Source: Hevea brasiliensis (Eukaryota > Streptophyta > Magnoliopsida > Malpighiales > Euphorbiaceae). From it: DNA of 64,000 bases. The stretch covers positions 53,174,773 through 53,238,772 of the forward strand of contig NC_079495.1 of assembly GCF_030052815.1 (NCBI RefSeq), in the 5' to 3' direction. The notes under the pieces are model-generated. The model was not told the DNA's origin. It ran no database searches and saw only the letters and a program-made list of their open reading frames with translations. This document shows positions 12,161 to 23,390 of this stretch, piece after piece; the first letter of the stretch is position 1; every line of letters begins with the position of its first letter. A program made the position numbers and the translations under genes.

Positions 12161-12921
12161 ACCCATGACGGATGGCCAGTCTGAGAGGGTTATTCAGATA
12201 TTGGAGGATATGCTACGGGCTTGTGTGATTGAATTTGAAGGTAGTTGGGATACACACTTGCCTTTGATTGAGTTTGCTTATAACAACAACTACCAATCAA
12301 GCATTGGGATGCCTCCATATGAAGCTTTGTATGGTAGAAAGTGCAGAACTCCCTTATGCTGGGATGAGGTAGGTGAAAGGAAGATGATTGGGCCAGAAAT
12401 TGTCCAGCAGACAGAGGAAAAGATCAGATTGATCAGAGATAGACTCAAGGCTGCATCAGACCGTCAGAAGTCCTATGTTGATATGAAAAGAAGAGATATT
12501 GAGTACACAGTGTGTGATAAGGTATTCCTCAAAGTTTCTCCTTGGAAGAGGATTATGAGATTTGGCAGAAAGGGAAAGCGAGTCCTCGTTTCATCGGACC
12601 ATATGAAGTTACGGAAAGAGTGGGTCCTTTGGCATACCGGTTGGCATTACCTCCAGCTAGCAAGGATACATGTGTCTTCCATGTGTCCATGTTAAGGAGG
12701 TACAGATCGACCCATCTCATGTACTATCGGTTGAAGAGATTGAAGTAAATCCAGACCTTTCATATGAGGAAGAACCCATAAAAATTCTGGCATATGAGGT
12801 GAAGCAGAACAAACAGATACACCTGGTTAAAGTGCTGTGGAACCATCATTCAGGCCAGGAAGCTACTTGGGAACGTGAAGAGGATATGAGGAGACAGCAC
12901 CCACAGCTATTCAGAGACTAA
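12161..12921 (+). pseudogene. Gypsy-B integrase C-terminal half with chromodomain-like tail
   Basis: 12165-12580 reads TDGQSERVIQILEDMLRACV, LPLIEFAYNNNYQSSIGMPP, YEALYGRKCRTPLCW and the basic linker, typical of gypsy integrase after the last catalytic Glu. A one-base shift near 12570 moves to the frame that reads SPRFIGPYEVTERVGPLAYR (GPY/F module). Another near 12690 leads to EEEPIKILAYEVKQNKQI, LVKVLWNHH and EATWEREEDMR, ending in TAA at 12919-12921. The tail has the chromodomain-like HH...EATWE pattern of plant chromoviruses, thought to direct integration into heterochromatin. Two frameshifts make it non-functional. Confidence 0.87.
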
Positions 12922-12953
12922 TGCCAGGTAAAATTTCGAGACGAAATTTATTT

Positions 12954-12968
12954 TAAGGGGGAGAGAAT
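12954..12968 (+). other. Gypsy-B polypurine tract
   Basis: Purine run AAGGGGGAGAGAA immediately before the 3' LTR, the plus-strand primer site. It follows the degenerate TTTCGAGACGAAATTTA motif also seen before the Gypsy-A 3' LTR. Confidence 0.85.
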
Positions 12969-15900
12969 TGTAACACCCCAAAGTTCGGTAGTGCGTTCTG
13001 CTGCTCCGGTGACTAGTGTTGTCCGGACAGCTAGAATGCCTAGAACTGCTTTCGATATGAGTGAGGAGACATAAAATAATGAAATACAAGAAAAGAAAGT
13101 ACAAGAAAAACAATGGAAAAATGATAGCAAAGAAATCTGACCATGTTAAACGAGCAGGGAAACCTAACGATGGGTGATCAGGAAGTCACGGCGTGGACCG
13201 TTGACTAGCCCTGGACTGCGGGGAACCCTGGAAAATATTTTTAGGACTTAAATAGACCCTTGTTGAAGAATAAATATCATTAGAAAGATCAAAGAAAAAT
13301 TAAATAATTAGTACAAAGAAAAGTGAGAAATCGAAAAACAGACAAAACCCGGTAATACCGAAAAATCGGGAACGTAACCCGAACAGGGGCATTATGGTCA
13401 TTTGACATCCCGAAGTGTCTTTTGACCTAAATGTCCATTAAAAATAAATAGTATTACACTTAGAAAATAAAAGGAAAAATTAATTTAGTGGTACCTAAAG
13501 TAAATAGCTAAAATCAAGGTTAAATGTGGGATTAAGTGAAAGTTAGCTTAAAATATGATTTAAATTTAGTTAGTGGACCACTAGGGATTTAATTAAACAT
13601 AAATATGGCTGAAGTAAGTCCACTAACCAGCTGAAATCTCATCTTCCTCATGTCCTCTCAATATTGCCGAATTGAAGAACACAAAAACCTCCATGGCCGT
13701 TTTGGGTAAAGCTTGATCCATCCCCTCATTTCAACCCCAAATCACCTAGGGTTCTTCATTAAACTTTGTCTACACATCACAAGGAAGATATTGATACCAA
13801 ATTTGAGAAGTTTGGTGAAGGTTTAGCAAGTTACAATCAAAGGTAAGTTTACATTTTTGAGAATTCCTTTGTTAAACTTTATGTTCATGTTATGGGTGTT
13901 AATTTTGTGAAGGAAATTTTAAAGTTTAAGTAGTTATTGAGATAGCCATTTTTGGACAGCCATGGGGTCACACATTTAGTGATTTATTATGCATATAATT
14001 GATGAGAAATAATGTTGATCATGGTGAGTTAGTAACCTAGTGAATTACTTCATGTTTATATGGTGATTTATGCACTTGGATGGGAATTGGTAAGTTGGAC
14101 GACACTTTGATGTTGAAGAAGGTTGCGGCAGCTTGGGAACACTTGAGTAAATGTATATATTGAAGGAAGTGTAGGCAGAATATTGACCTAGAAGGATTGA
14201 TGATATGTATGTAGATTGATATTGTAAAGTGTATGTAAAATTTATAATGGTTAGGTGTGTATGTAATGGTACTTAGAAATTGTAAATGTGAATTATAATT
14301 GGTGTGTTGAGGGTAATGGTAATCTACCCAAAGTAATGTTGATGTAATGTAGAAAATGCTTTTGGTAATGTACCAAAACAGATTGGTAGGTAAGTAAACA
14401 AATTGCAAAGGTAAATGTGTGTTTGAAGTGGGGTGTGAAAGGCATATTGAGGGCAGTGTACATTTTAGCCTATAACCTTAAATGTGTAACCTCAATTGGT
14501 ATGAGACCAATTTGAGGTGAAACTAGGCACAAAATATGCCAACTTTCATTGAGAAACCATACCAAAATTCTGCTTGCAAGGTGACCTAAGAAAATGACCA
14601 ATTCGGATTAGGTGCAATTAGGACCTGAAAAATGACCAATTGGGCAGCAGTGAGTGTTTAGGCCATAACTCACTCAAAACAGGTCCAATTGACCTGAAAT
14701 TTTAACCATAACTCACTCACCCATACCTACAAGTCTTATGAAGACACCAAAGCCCAGAAATGACCATAAGCAAGTCAAAAAGCTTGCACAAGTTCGGGTC
14801 CAAAAACTGGCCGAACCAAAGTTGACCAAATTGACCAAAAAAATGACCTAATTGATGCCATTTGACCAGCAATAGTGTAATGACCATAACTTGGTCTACT
14901 TAACTCGGATTGACCTGAAATTTTTCCCCGCGTGCAATAAGACATAGATCTACAAGTTTGTAGTTTTGACTGAAACCCGAAAACCTAGGGAACTAGGCCG
15001 TCCGGCTAGGTCAAACCAGTATCCCGGAATCCAGCAAGTTGCATTAAAATGCACTAAACAAGGAAACGAGTTTGGCAAAACGTACCAAACCTAAAACCCT
15101 ATCGAGTGTGACATATTAATGACACTAAAACCTAATTTACCTAAAACGCATCGAGGGTTAGTATATTAGGTGATTAAGCGAATAATCGCTTCGATGAATT
15201 ACTTATCGAACATTATCGTCAGAAACAATATAATTTAGCACTGAAACACTTCAAATTGTGTTTCTCAGTTAACAAGGACTCAGCAAAAGGGAAAGAAATA
15301 CTGAGTCAGGACCAGGAGACAAATATCAGAGGTTTGTGCACAACAACTGTTTCTTTTGAATTATTTTCGATTGAAATAAATATTGACTATTTGTATATTA
15401 TTGTTTTAAATTGTGGAAATGAGTTTGATGGACACTTATTGATTGAAAAATATTGTGAATGGTTTGTAACTGTGAAAAATTGTTTGAATGACATTGATGG
15501 ATACTTATTGATTTAAAAGCATTGGAAATGGTTTGAAACCACAGCTATCATGTATATTGATTGTATTCCTCATTAGTTTGTCTAGTGGGACGAATTGAAT
15601 TCCCTCTCTGGCTGAAGTGTTGAGGTGTGTGCCTGTTGAGGACGAATTGGATGAGTACTCATATTTTTGCTAGCTAGCCATGTTATTCCTCATTAGTCAT
15701 CGACTTTTGGGACGAATCGAATACCTCATTAGCCATCGGCTTTTGGGACGAATTGAACTATGGATCATGATTAAGCTGTGTGTGATTTATTGATGTTTAT
15801 TGTGAGATTGTGAAATGGATTTAAACTCTCATTGACATATACTGTCTTTTAAATTCAAACATGATCTGACTTATGGAAATCTATTGTGATATTGAGAAAT

Positions 15901-16656
15901 GGAGTTTAAATTCTTATTGACCTTTATTGTCTTAAATTTAACTATGATTTTAAGTATCCACTATTTACATGACTTATGAATTGTGATTTAAATTGTATTT
16001 GGTTAATGTTGTGCACCACTGAGACATTGTCTCAGCGATAGCTTTATTCTTTATCGCAGGTAGAGAGACAGACAAGGCAGCAGACTAGGCTGCATATACA
16101 TCCAGCGAGGGATTACCTGGTATTATGAGTATACCAGTATTTTGCATTTTGTACTGTAATGTATGACACTGTATGTACATTTTGTTTTTGGTTTTGAGCA
16201 GTTGTAAATTCAAATTGTACCTTGAAGTTGTAAAATAATTATGAGCTGTTTTGACTTGTAAAAGCTGTATTATATTTCCTTATCTCAGACTTTGAAAAAT
16301 TTCTATGGAATTGAGTTGATAAATTGTTGTGTTGAGAAATATATTGGAGTTGAGATTTGGAACATTATTGAAGTGCTTTTTACAGGTTTTCTGAAGAACT
16401 GTTTTGTCCAAAATACAGATGGCACTCTGCCAAAATTTTTACAGAAATTTCAAATAAATCAAATGAGTTAGTTGTTTCACTTCAGTTCACCAAAGTTTTT
16501 AACACCTGTAAATAGTGCTCACCACGGTAAAAGAAGTAAGAAAAGTTTTTAAAATCCCTTGTAGTATATTTAATGGGTTATCAGTAGACGGAGTTGGTAA
16601 TTCATTAGGTATACTACGGGATCATGTTATGCCTTACAGAGGGGTAGGGTGTGACA
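12969..16656 (+). repeat. Gypsy-B 3' LTR
   Basis: Near-identical to 4430-8125 apart from scattered substitutions and small replacements. At 15179-15181 and 15192-15194 it has CGA where the 5' LTR has CAG (6646-6648 and 6660-6662). The right end GGGTGTGACA abuts the TSD ACTCT. Confidence 0.92.
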
Positions 16657-18358
16657 ACTCTTGTCAATGTTTTATCATAAATCATATCAGTGCATATAAT
16701 CTTTAGACCTGAGATAGCACAGTTATCTTGTATATAGGTAGTTTGAGTTTGATACTGCTTTCATATTTGTACTGTGTATGGGTATATGGGCATCTGTTGG
16801 CTCCTACTAGTTATATATGGAGGTAGGTGTTGATCAAGATGGAATCTGTTCCTCTAAGTAAATAGAGATAAAATCCTATGTTCATTTAATTATTCTTGAT
16901 GTTTCAAGTTCCTGGCCAAGATAGAGAGATTTATTCAGAAAAGAGTTTCTGATGAGAAAATCCTTTTAATCAAGAACTGGAATTAAAAGAGAACATAATA
17001 TTCATAGCAAATGGAGTTTGACATAAACCATGACTCTAGCTTGAGTTGGGATTTTGTAACAGAGAGATTCTAGTGCATGGTAACATATGATTATAGGTTC
17101 ATTTAAGATAAACCTTATTACTAACTGGGTGGCCATGGCATGCTATGCTAGGTGTTAACCATGGTCTATGAGGTTCATAAAATGATTTAGAGAAATCGTT
17201 TATGGTAAGAAAGAGTTCTGATGATATTAAGAGTTGATATCATGTCTCATTGCCAATTAGTGATGAGCCTAGTAAGTCACACACATACACAAGTAATCAC
17301 CTATTTAAATATGATTTAATTAATTAATTAAAGAGTTTAATTGATTAATTAAATAGGTTTGGTTTGCAATTAAATTGCAAAGTCCCTAGCATGACTTGAA
17401 ACCAAATCTAGATTATTGGGTGTATAATATAAGTTAAACTTATATTTAAAGTGTTTAAATATGAATTTAATTAATGAGAAATTAATTAATAGAGATTAAT
17501 TAATTAATTTATATTTGATATAAATTGATTAGAAGAAGAAAAATAATTATTTTGGGTTAAGAACTCAAAATTAAGACACAGGGTCATTTCACAGTGTGAC
17601 ACGTGGCATCATGAGATGGTGACATATGGGATTACACATAAGCTTGCCAAATATTTTTTAATCTTGTAAGATGATTAAAATCAAGATTAAATATAGGTTT
17701 GACGCTTGGCATAATGTGATTGGGTCACTTAAACCTAGAGCTAATCAAAGGGTGACATGTGGCAAGGGTTTAATGTGTTAACCTAGCTATTTAAGTTTTG
17801 TTATGAAAAGAAAAGCAACCAGCAGCCACTCCTCTCTTTTGTCACGCCACTTTGAGGCTTTTCATCTATTCTTCTTCATCTCTCATCAATTCAAAGAGAT
17901 TAGCCATCAATCCCTTGAATTAGGAACGCTAGAAATTGTTTCTAGTGTCCTGTTTACATCTCTAATCTCTTAAAAGGCAGAACTTGAATTTCTAATTAAT
18001 AGAAAAAGCTTTAGAAGCTGTTCAATGGCTGCCATAGGTGTTCTTGGTGTGGACAAGCTAGAGGGACAACATCTGGTGTCCTGAAGATGAATCTCAAAGG
18101 CGCAGACACGGTGCAGTGCATCAATAGGTTAGTGTAATTGTTCTTGATTTAATCTTGGGTTCTAAAATTAATCTGATTAATTTTAAAATCTTAAATGGCA
18201 AATATAGATCTAAAAAACATATGAAAAGAGTTTTAATATGTTTTTTATCATTGAAATCAAATAGATAAAAATAAATCTTGCATGATGCATGTGACCCTAG
18301 GTGAAAATTTTTGAATTCAATGGTATAAACTTGTGTTTTTCACGCTTCCGTTCCTTCA
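16657..18358 (+). repeat. Copia-I 5' LTR, segment 3 (to LTR end)
   Basis: Resumes with ACTCT and ends CTTCCGTTCCTTCA. It includes an AT-rich inverted-repeat region (about 17295-17520), a G-box/ABRE-like CACGTGGC (17600-17607), a TATA-like CTATTTAAG (about 17785) and the downstream transcribed part. No gene lies inside. Confidence 0.9.
17600..17607 (+). promoter_or_regulatory. G-box/ABRE-like motif in copia LTR U3
   Basis: CACGTGGC lies about 180 bp upstream of the TATA-like CTATTTAAG. The same motif occurs at 25495-25502 and, duplicated, at 54731-54738 and 54754-54761. In plant promoters this core is bound by bZIP factors in abscisic-acid and stress responses. Its role here is inferred from motif and position only. 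Confidence 0.45.
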
Positions 18359-18360
18359 AT

Positions 18361-18373
18361 TGGTATCAGAGCC
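18361..18373 (+). other. Copia-I primer-binding site (tRNA-iMet)
   Basis: TGGTATCAGAGCC begins 3 bases after the LTR end, complementary to initiator tRNA-Met. Confidence 0.9.
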
Positions 18374-20149
18374 ACTATATTTTCCATTTAGATTGTTGAT
18401 TATATAATTTAATTGTGTGTTTGATCATGAGATCAAAAGATTATTGCTGGTTGCAAAGCAAGGTGGCGGCATACTTGAAAAAAGACTATCAATGGTGCGC
18501 ATGGTTTGGCTACAATGGGTGGTTCAAGGTTTGCCTTTTAATTCTACAATTGTTGTATGATCTAAGGCCTATTCTTTGACTAATTAAAGTGTTTAATTAG
18601 TAGTTTTAATCACACAATTAAATTATGATTCAAATCAGAATTTTAAAAATTGTTTGAATGTGATTCAAATCTGAATTTTAAAAGTTGTTTGAATGTGATT
18701 CAAATCTGAATTTTTAAAGTTGTTTGAATCATATTTAAATCTGATTTTTTAAATTTGATTGAATAAAATTCAGATCTGATTTTTTAAAAAAATGTTTGAA
18801 TGTGATTCAAATCTGATTTTTTAAAAAATGTTTGAATGTGATTCAAATCTGAATTTTAAAGTTGTTCGAATGTGATTCAAATCTGAATTTTTAAATTTGT
18901 TTGAATGAGATTCAAATCTGAATTTTTAAATTTATTTGAATCATATTCAAATCTGGATTTTTAAGATGAATATGAGATATTCAATTTAATTTAAGTATGT
19001 ATGTTTTATTTAATTGTTAAAGAGTGATATGCATGATGGATGATCATGGACTATAAAAAACCAATGTGATTGGATTTATTTCTTTTATGTTTCTTTGGGA
19101 TTGTAAATTAATTAATTAATTTTAATTTATTTTGGGCATGTATTATTAAGTTTGTAATAATTTTTGGCTTGTAATTTCATTTATTTAAATTCTTGTAAAT
19201 TCGCCTTGGTATGCCAAGGATTACTATGTAATATTGGATTGCAAGAAGTTCAAGGAGGTCAAGAGCATTGGTGGGACCAGTGGGAGGAATTCAAGATCAA
19301 GTGTTGATTATGTACTCCTTCAGCAACTCTTGTAAAATGAATGAATGAATGAAATGCACCTAGGAATGCCCTGATTCAATTCTTGGTGGCTCAGAATTGA
19401 ATCCCTTAGAAAGTCCATGATCATACCATATTTATTGCTTATACATGAATGCATGAGATGTATGGGAATGTATGCTATTATATGATATATGCATGCTAAT
19501 TGGATAATGTGCAAAGTGAGACCTTAATAGTAATTAGAATGACCATAAAATCTTCCAAACAAATGACTAAGTTGGAAATGCTATAATTAAAGTAATTATA
19601 ACATAGGCCCTCCATTGGGGCAATTATTTTAAGAAATTTTAAATAGTTGCACAAGATGCAATTAATTTAAGAGATTTTCTTAAGAATAATTGTTAAGCAT
19701 GAGATGTTGTAAATATGTAAATGGTTTAGTGGCCAATATTGGATGTACCTGAGGACATTAAAATTATTTGCATAATTACTGGCTCAATGGGATCAACTTA
19801 ACTAATGCAAGATAAGTCAATAATGGATGTACCTGAGATTTTGAGCATTAGGGGCTAGGTAAAGGATTGAACCTCACATGAGATGTGATGGGCAAGGAGT
19901 TACTCACTTATAGTTTATTATAATTCCAATAATGGATGTACCTGAGGATGATCAATAGAATTATAAGAATTCAATCACCCACTAAAAATCTATCCAACTT
20001 GGATTTTCTTTTTCTACTTTTAAAGTGTAGGATTCGCTAAGTTAGTGGGAGGACCAATTTGATTAAAAGATCATAATCATTTTTGGTTATTTACATGATA
20101 CATTTACTAATTAATCTGGTTATTTTCTGCAGTTAATTTTCTGATAAAA
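18374..20149 (+). other. Copia-I long untranslated leader
   Basis: About 1.8 kb separates the PBS from the gag ATG, with no open frame of note. It holds a hairpin-prone tandem repeat (18630-18970). It also holds three spaced copies of TGGATGTACCTGAG (near 19740, 19824 and 19934) and a pyrimidine-rich 3'-splice-like TATTTTCTGCAG ending at 20132, 17 bp before the gag ATG. A donor-like AG|GTTAGT lies in the LTR at 18128. The leader is preserved in the sister copy (37863-39671). Confidence 0.75.
18630..18970 (+). repeat. Tandem repeat in copia leader, ~35-bp hairpin-forming unit
   Basis: About nine imperfect units of the form TTTGAATGTGATTCAAATCT followed by GA/T-rich spacer. Each unit contains the inverted repeat TTTGAAT-GTG-ATTCAAA. 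Units vary by a few bases and in A/T run length. The sister array is at 38125-38495. Confidence 0.88.
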
Positions 20150-20985
20150 ATGAGCACAAAACAACCACCACCATCCAATATCCTTGCAAGCATACTTGAT
20201 CACAATAGGTTGACAGGACCTAATCTGTCTGATTGGCTAAGAAATTTGAAACTTGTCCTGAACCTTGAACATATAGGATATGTTCTAGATTCAAATGTTC
20301 CTGGTCCCTTACCTCCAGAGGCCACACAAGAGGAACATGAAACTTTGGACAAGTGGAAGGAGCATGATATGAGAGCTAAGTGTTACATGCTTGCTTCTAT
20401 GAGTAATGAGTTACAGAAGCAACATGAGAACATGCATAGTGCGGTGAGATCCTCCTTCACCTACAAGAGTTGTATAGTGAGCACAACAGGAATGCTAGGT
20501 ATGAGATATCTAGACAGTTATTCTGTATGAGGATGTCTGAGGGACAGAATGTTGGGGATCATGTCCACAAGATGATTCGGCTGATTGAGCAGTTGGAACA
20601 TCTTGACTTCAACATGGATTTCCAACTATAGACGGATTTGATCCTTGATCCCTTCACGAGTCTTTTGGGAATTTTGTGACAAATTTCCATATGACTAAAC
20701 AGGAATGCACCTTAGCTGGTTTACTCAACATGCTGGTTATTGCCCAAAAGAATATGCCAGGCAATAAAAGAAAAGAGGTAGCTTTGGTTGCATCTTCTTC
20801 TGCTGGAAAGTCCAATAAGAAGAAGGGTAATAACAAAAAGAAACCTCAGATTCTTGGACCTTTCAAGAAAATAGCTAAACAGAAAAGGAAGACTAAAGCT
20901 GATGGAGGCAAAGGAAAGTGTTTCCACTGCCAAAAGGATGGGCACTAGAAAAGGAACTGCCCAGAGTATCTTGCTTCTCTGAAGG
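20150..20985 (+). pseudogene. Copia-I gag
   Basis: ATG at 20150 follows the long leader. The first 98 or so codons encode the copia gag N-terminus (SILDHNRLTGPNLSDWLRN, then LVLNLEHIGYVLD). A frame change at about 20444 moves the real gag frame so that the first frame runs into unrelated residues and stops at 20528-20530. Downstream pieces give HKMIRLIEQLEHLDFN, a Lys-rich stretch (KSNKKKGNNKKK) and a zinc knuckle CFHCQKDGH-KRNC broken by TAG in place of Trp (20947-20949). Another TAG, CAG in the sister copy, sits near 20630. Gag forms the particle and binds RNA; this copy cannot make it whole. Confidence 0.87.
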
Positions 20986-21959
20986 ACAAGAAGGATACAC
21001 CTTCGGAAGGTATGTCCATATCATGTTATTTAGATTCTGATGATACTCATAGTTCATCTACAGCCTGGGTTTTAGATACTGGTGCCAGTTCTCACATTTC
21101 TAATGATATGTAGGAACTAGCAAACAGTAGCAGCTTGCGTTCTCAAGATATTAGAGTCCGGATTGGCAATGGCTCAACTGTTGAAGCTTTAGCCATAGGA
21201 TCTAAATCTTTTTACATGTTTCGACATGTTTTGTGTTTGGATAATATTTTATATGTACCTGATGCTTTTAAGAACATCATTTCTATATCTAGTTTGACTA
21301 GAAATGGCTATGAATTTCAGTTCACAGATGATGTTTGCAATATTTATTTTGGAAATAAATATGTTGGTTCGGGTTATATGAATGATGGTCTTTATTATTT
21401 GGATAATAATGACAAACACAAATTGAATGCAAGTGATCTAAAAGAATGCAATGCCATGGTGAAAACCAACTCAAGTTCAAAATATATTTGGCACTTAAGG
21501 TTATGTCATGTTGTAGAAGATAGGATTGCAAAACTGCAGAAAATGGGGATTTTAACCTCATTGGGCTCTGAACCTACTCCAACTTGTGAATCTTGCCTTC
21601 AGGGCAAAATGACTAGATCACCCTTTGTTGGACAAGGGTTAAGAGCTGAAAATATTTTGGAGCTAATACATAGTGATGTATGTGGTCCATTTAAAGAAAT
21701 GGCTAGAGGGGGTTTTCATTATTTTATTACCTTTACTGATGATAAATCAAGGTTTGGGTATTTGTATTTGATGAAATACAAACATGAATCCTTTGAAAAG
21801 TTTAAGGAATTTAAATCTAAAGTAGAAAATCAAACAGGAAAGAGTATTAAAGCTCTTCGATCAGATCGTGGAGGTGAATATTTGAGTACTGAATTTGATG
21901 AATACTTGAGAGAGCATAGCATTGTTTCTCAGCTGACTCCTCCAGAACGCATACGGTGA
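20986..21959 (+). pseudogene. Copia-I protease and integrase
   Basis: The aspartic protease motif TAWVLDTGASSHISND lies at about 21060-21107, followed by TAG (CAG in the sister copy). From 21135 an open frame of 274 residues covers the rest of protease and most of integrase. It has the pre-integrase zinc site HLRLCH...CESCLQGK, then core residues in HSDVCGP, ITFTDDKSR and the SDRGGEYLSTEF segment with the catalytic Glu. The frame breaks at about 21945 within the PPERIR region, where the sister copy reads on through AACGCCACAACTGAATGG (53131-53148). Integrase inserts the cDNA into nuclear DNA. Confidence 0.9.
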
Positions 21960-22273
21960 ATGGTGTATCTGAAAGGAGAAATCGTACCCTATTGGTATGG
22001 TACGTAGTATGATGAGCTATACTGATATGCCAATCTTCTTTTGGGGATTTGCATTAGAATCAGCTTTGTATATTCTGAATAGGATTCCATCAAAATCAGT
22101 TTCTTCCACACCTTATGAGATATGACATGGAAGAAAACCAAGTCTTAGGCATGTTAAGATTTGGGGTTGTCCAGCTTATATCAAAAAGCTGAACACTGAT
22201 AAATTGGAGACGGATCGAGAAAAAAGGTCGATTTGTTGGATATCCAAAAGATAGTTTTGGATATTATTTTTAT
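21960..22273 (+). pseudogene. Copia-I integrase C-terminal part, multiple frame breaks
   Basis: Aligns by eye to 53140-53480 of the sister copy (NGVSKRRNRTLLDMVRSMMS, then ILNRIPSKSVSSTPYEIW). Here a base loss near 21992, TGA replacing Trp near 22122 and a local rewrite at 22208-22222 interrupt the frame. Confidence 0.8.
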
Positions 22274-23390
22274 TTGCCTACTTCACAAAAGGTTGTGATA
22301 AGTAGAGATGCCACATTTCTTGAACAACAGTTTGTTCAAGAAGGAGGCAAAGGAAGGCAAATAGAGTTAGAATTGGAGAATTCTGACCAACTAACAGATC
22401 AGATGGATATAGATCCATCTAGTCAACCTATACCCGTTGATGAACCATCTACAGCTGTTCCTCGTAGAACAACCAAGGTATCTCACCCACCAGTGAGATC
22501 TGGTTTTCTTCATGAAGAAGAACAAGAGTTGTCTACTCATGAAGAAGTAGATCATGGAGATGATCCACTTACCTATGAAGAAGCTATATCAGATATAGAC
22601 TCTTCAAAATGGATTGATGCTATGAAATCCGATCTGAAATTGATTCCATGTATAAGAATCAAGTTTGGGATCTTATTGACCCACCTGAAGGTATTGTACC
22701 TATAGGGAACAAATGGATTTTCAAGAAGAAAATTGGTTCTGATGGAAAGGTAGAGACCTAGAAGGCAAGGCTAGTAGCGAAAGGGTTTCGCCAAAGGCAA
22801 GGAATCGACTATGAGGAGACTTTCTCGCCTGTTGCCATGCTTAAATCAATTAGGATTTTATTAGCAATAGCTGCATACTGTGATTATGAGATTTGGCAGA
22901 TGGATGTCAAAACAGCTTTTCTCAATGGATACATTGAAGAAAACATTTTCATGGAACAACCTAGGGGATTTGAATCCTAAGATGGTTCCAAGGTATGCAA
23001 GCTAAAGCGATCCATTTATGGGTTGAAACAAGCTTCGAGGAGTTGGAACATCCGTTTTGATGAAGCCATTAAATCCTTTGGTTTTATCAAAAATGAGGAT
23101 GAGCCATGTGTATATAAGAAGGTCAGTGACAGTGCTATCACTTTCCTTGTCTTATATGTGGATGACATATTGTTGATGGGTAATGACACACGTATGTTGA
23201 CAACTATAAAGGTATGGTTGTCAAATACATTCTCCATGAAAGACTTAGGGGAGGCAACTTATATTCTTGGGATTCGCATCTATAGAGATAGAGCGAAAAG
23301 AATAATTGGTTTATCCCAAAGTCTATACTTGGAAAAGGTGTTAAAAGGTTTAACATGCTTGATTCCAAGAGAGGATTGTTACCAGTGAGA
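22274..23390 (+). pseudogene. Copia-I linker and reverse transcriptase
   Basis: 22274-22640 encodes the acidic linker between integrase and RT. RT begins around 22590 (EAISDIDSSKWIDAMKS). A small insertion near 22632, TAG at about 22759 and TAA at about 22978 break it. First RT aspartate in [17 protein letters not shown] (about 22895-22945); catalytic VLYVDDILLMGND at about 23150-23190 in the open stretch 23023-23388. A frameshift at about 23355 passes to the RNase H frame. The YVDD box and KDLGEATYILGI motif are typical of Ty1/copia RT. Confidence 0.88.

Larger units (their letters stand above)
4430..16656 (+). mobile_element. Gypsy-B: full-length Ty3/gypsy (chromodomain type)
   Basis: A 12,227-bp element between TSDs ACTCT (4425-4429 and 16657-16661). 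LTRs are 4430-8125 (3,696 bp) and 12969-16656 (3,688 bp), starting TGTAACACCCC and ending GGGTGTGACA. The body has an initiator-Met PBS, gag, aspartic protease, RT, RNase H, integrase, a chromodomain-like C-terminus and a PPT. RT before integrase marks it as Ty3/gypsy. The long LTRs and the C-terminal chromodomain-like stretch suggest a Del/Tekay-type chromovirus; the clade is an inference. The LTRs are very similar, so insertion looks recent, yet the coding region has several frame breaks. Confidence 0.93.

Noticed and set aside
18630..18970. CRISPR-like array
   Set aside because: Units are imperfect with no unique spacers, in a plant copia leader.
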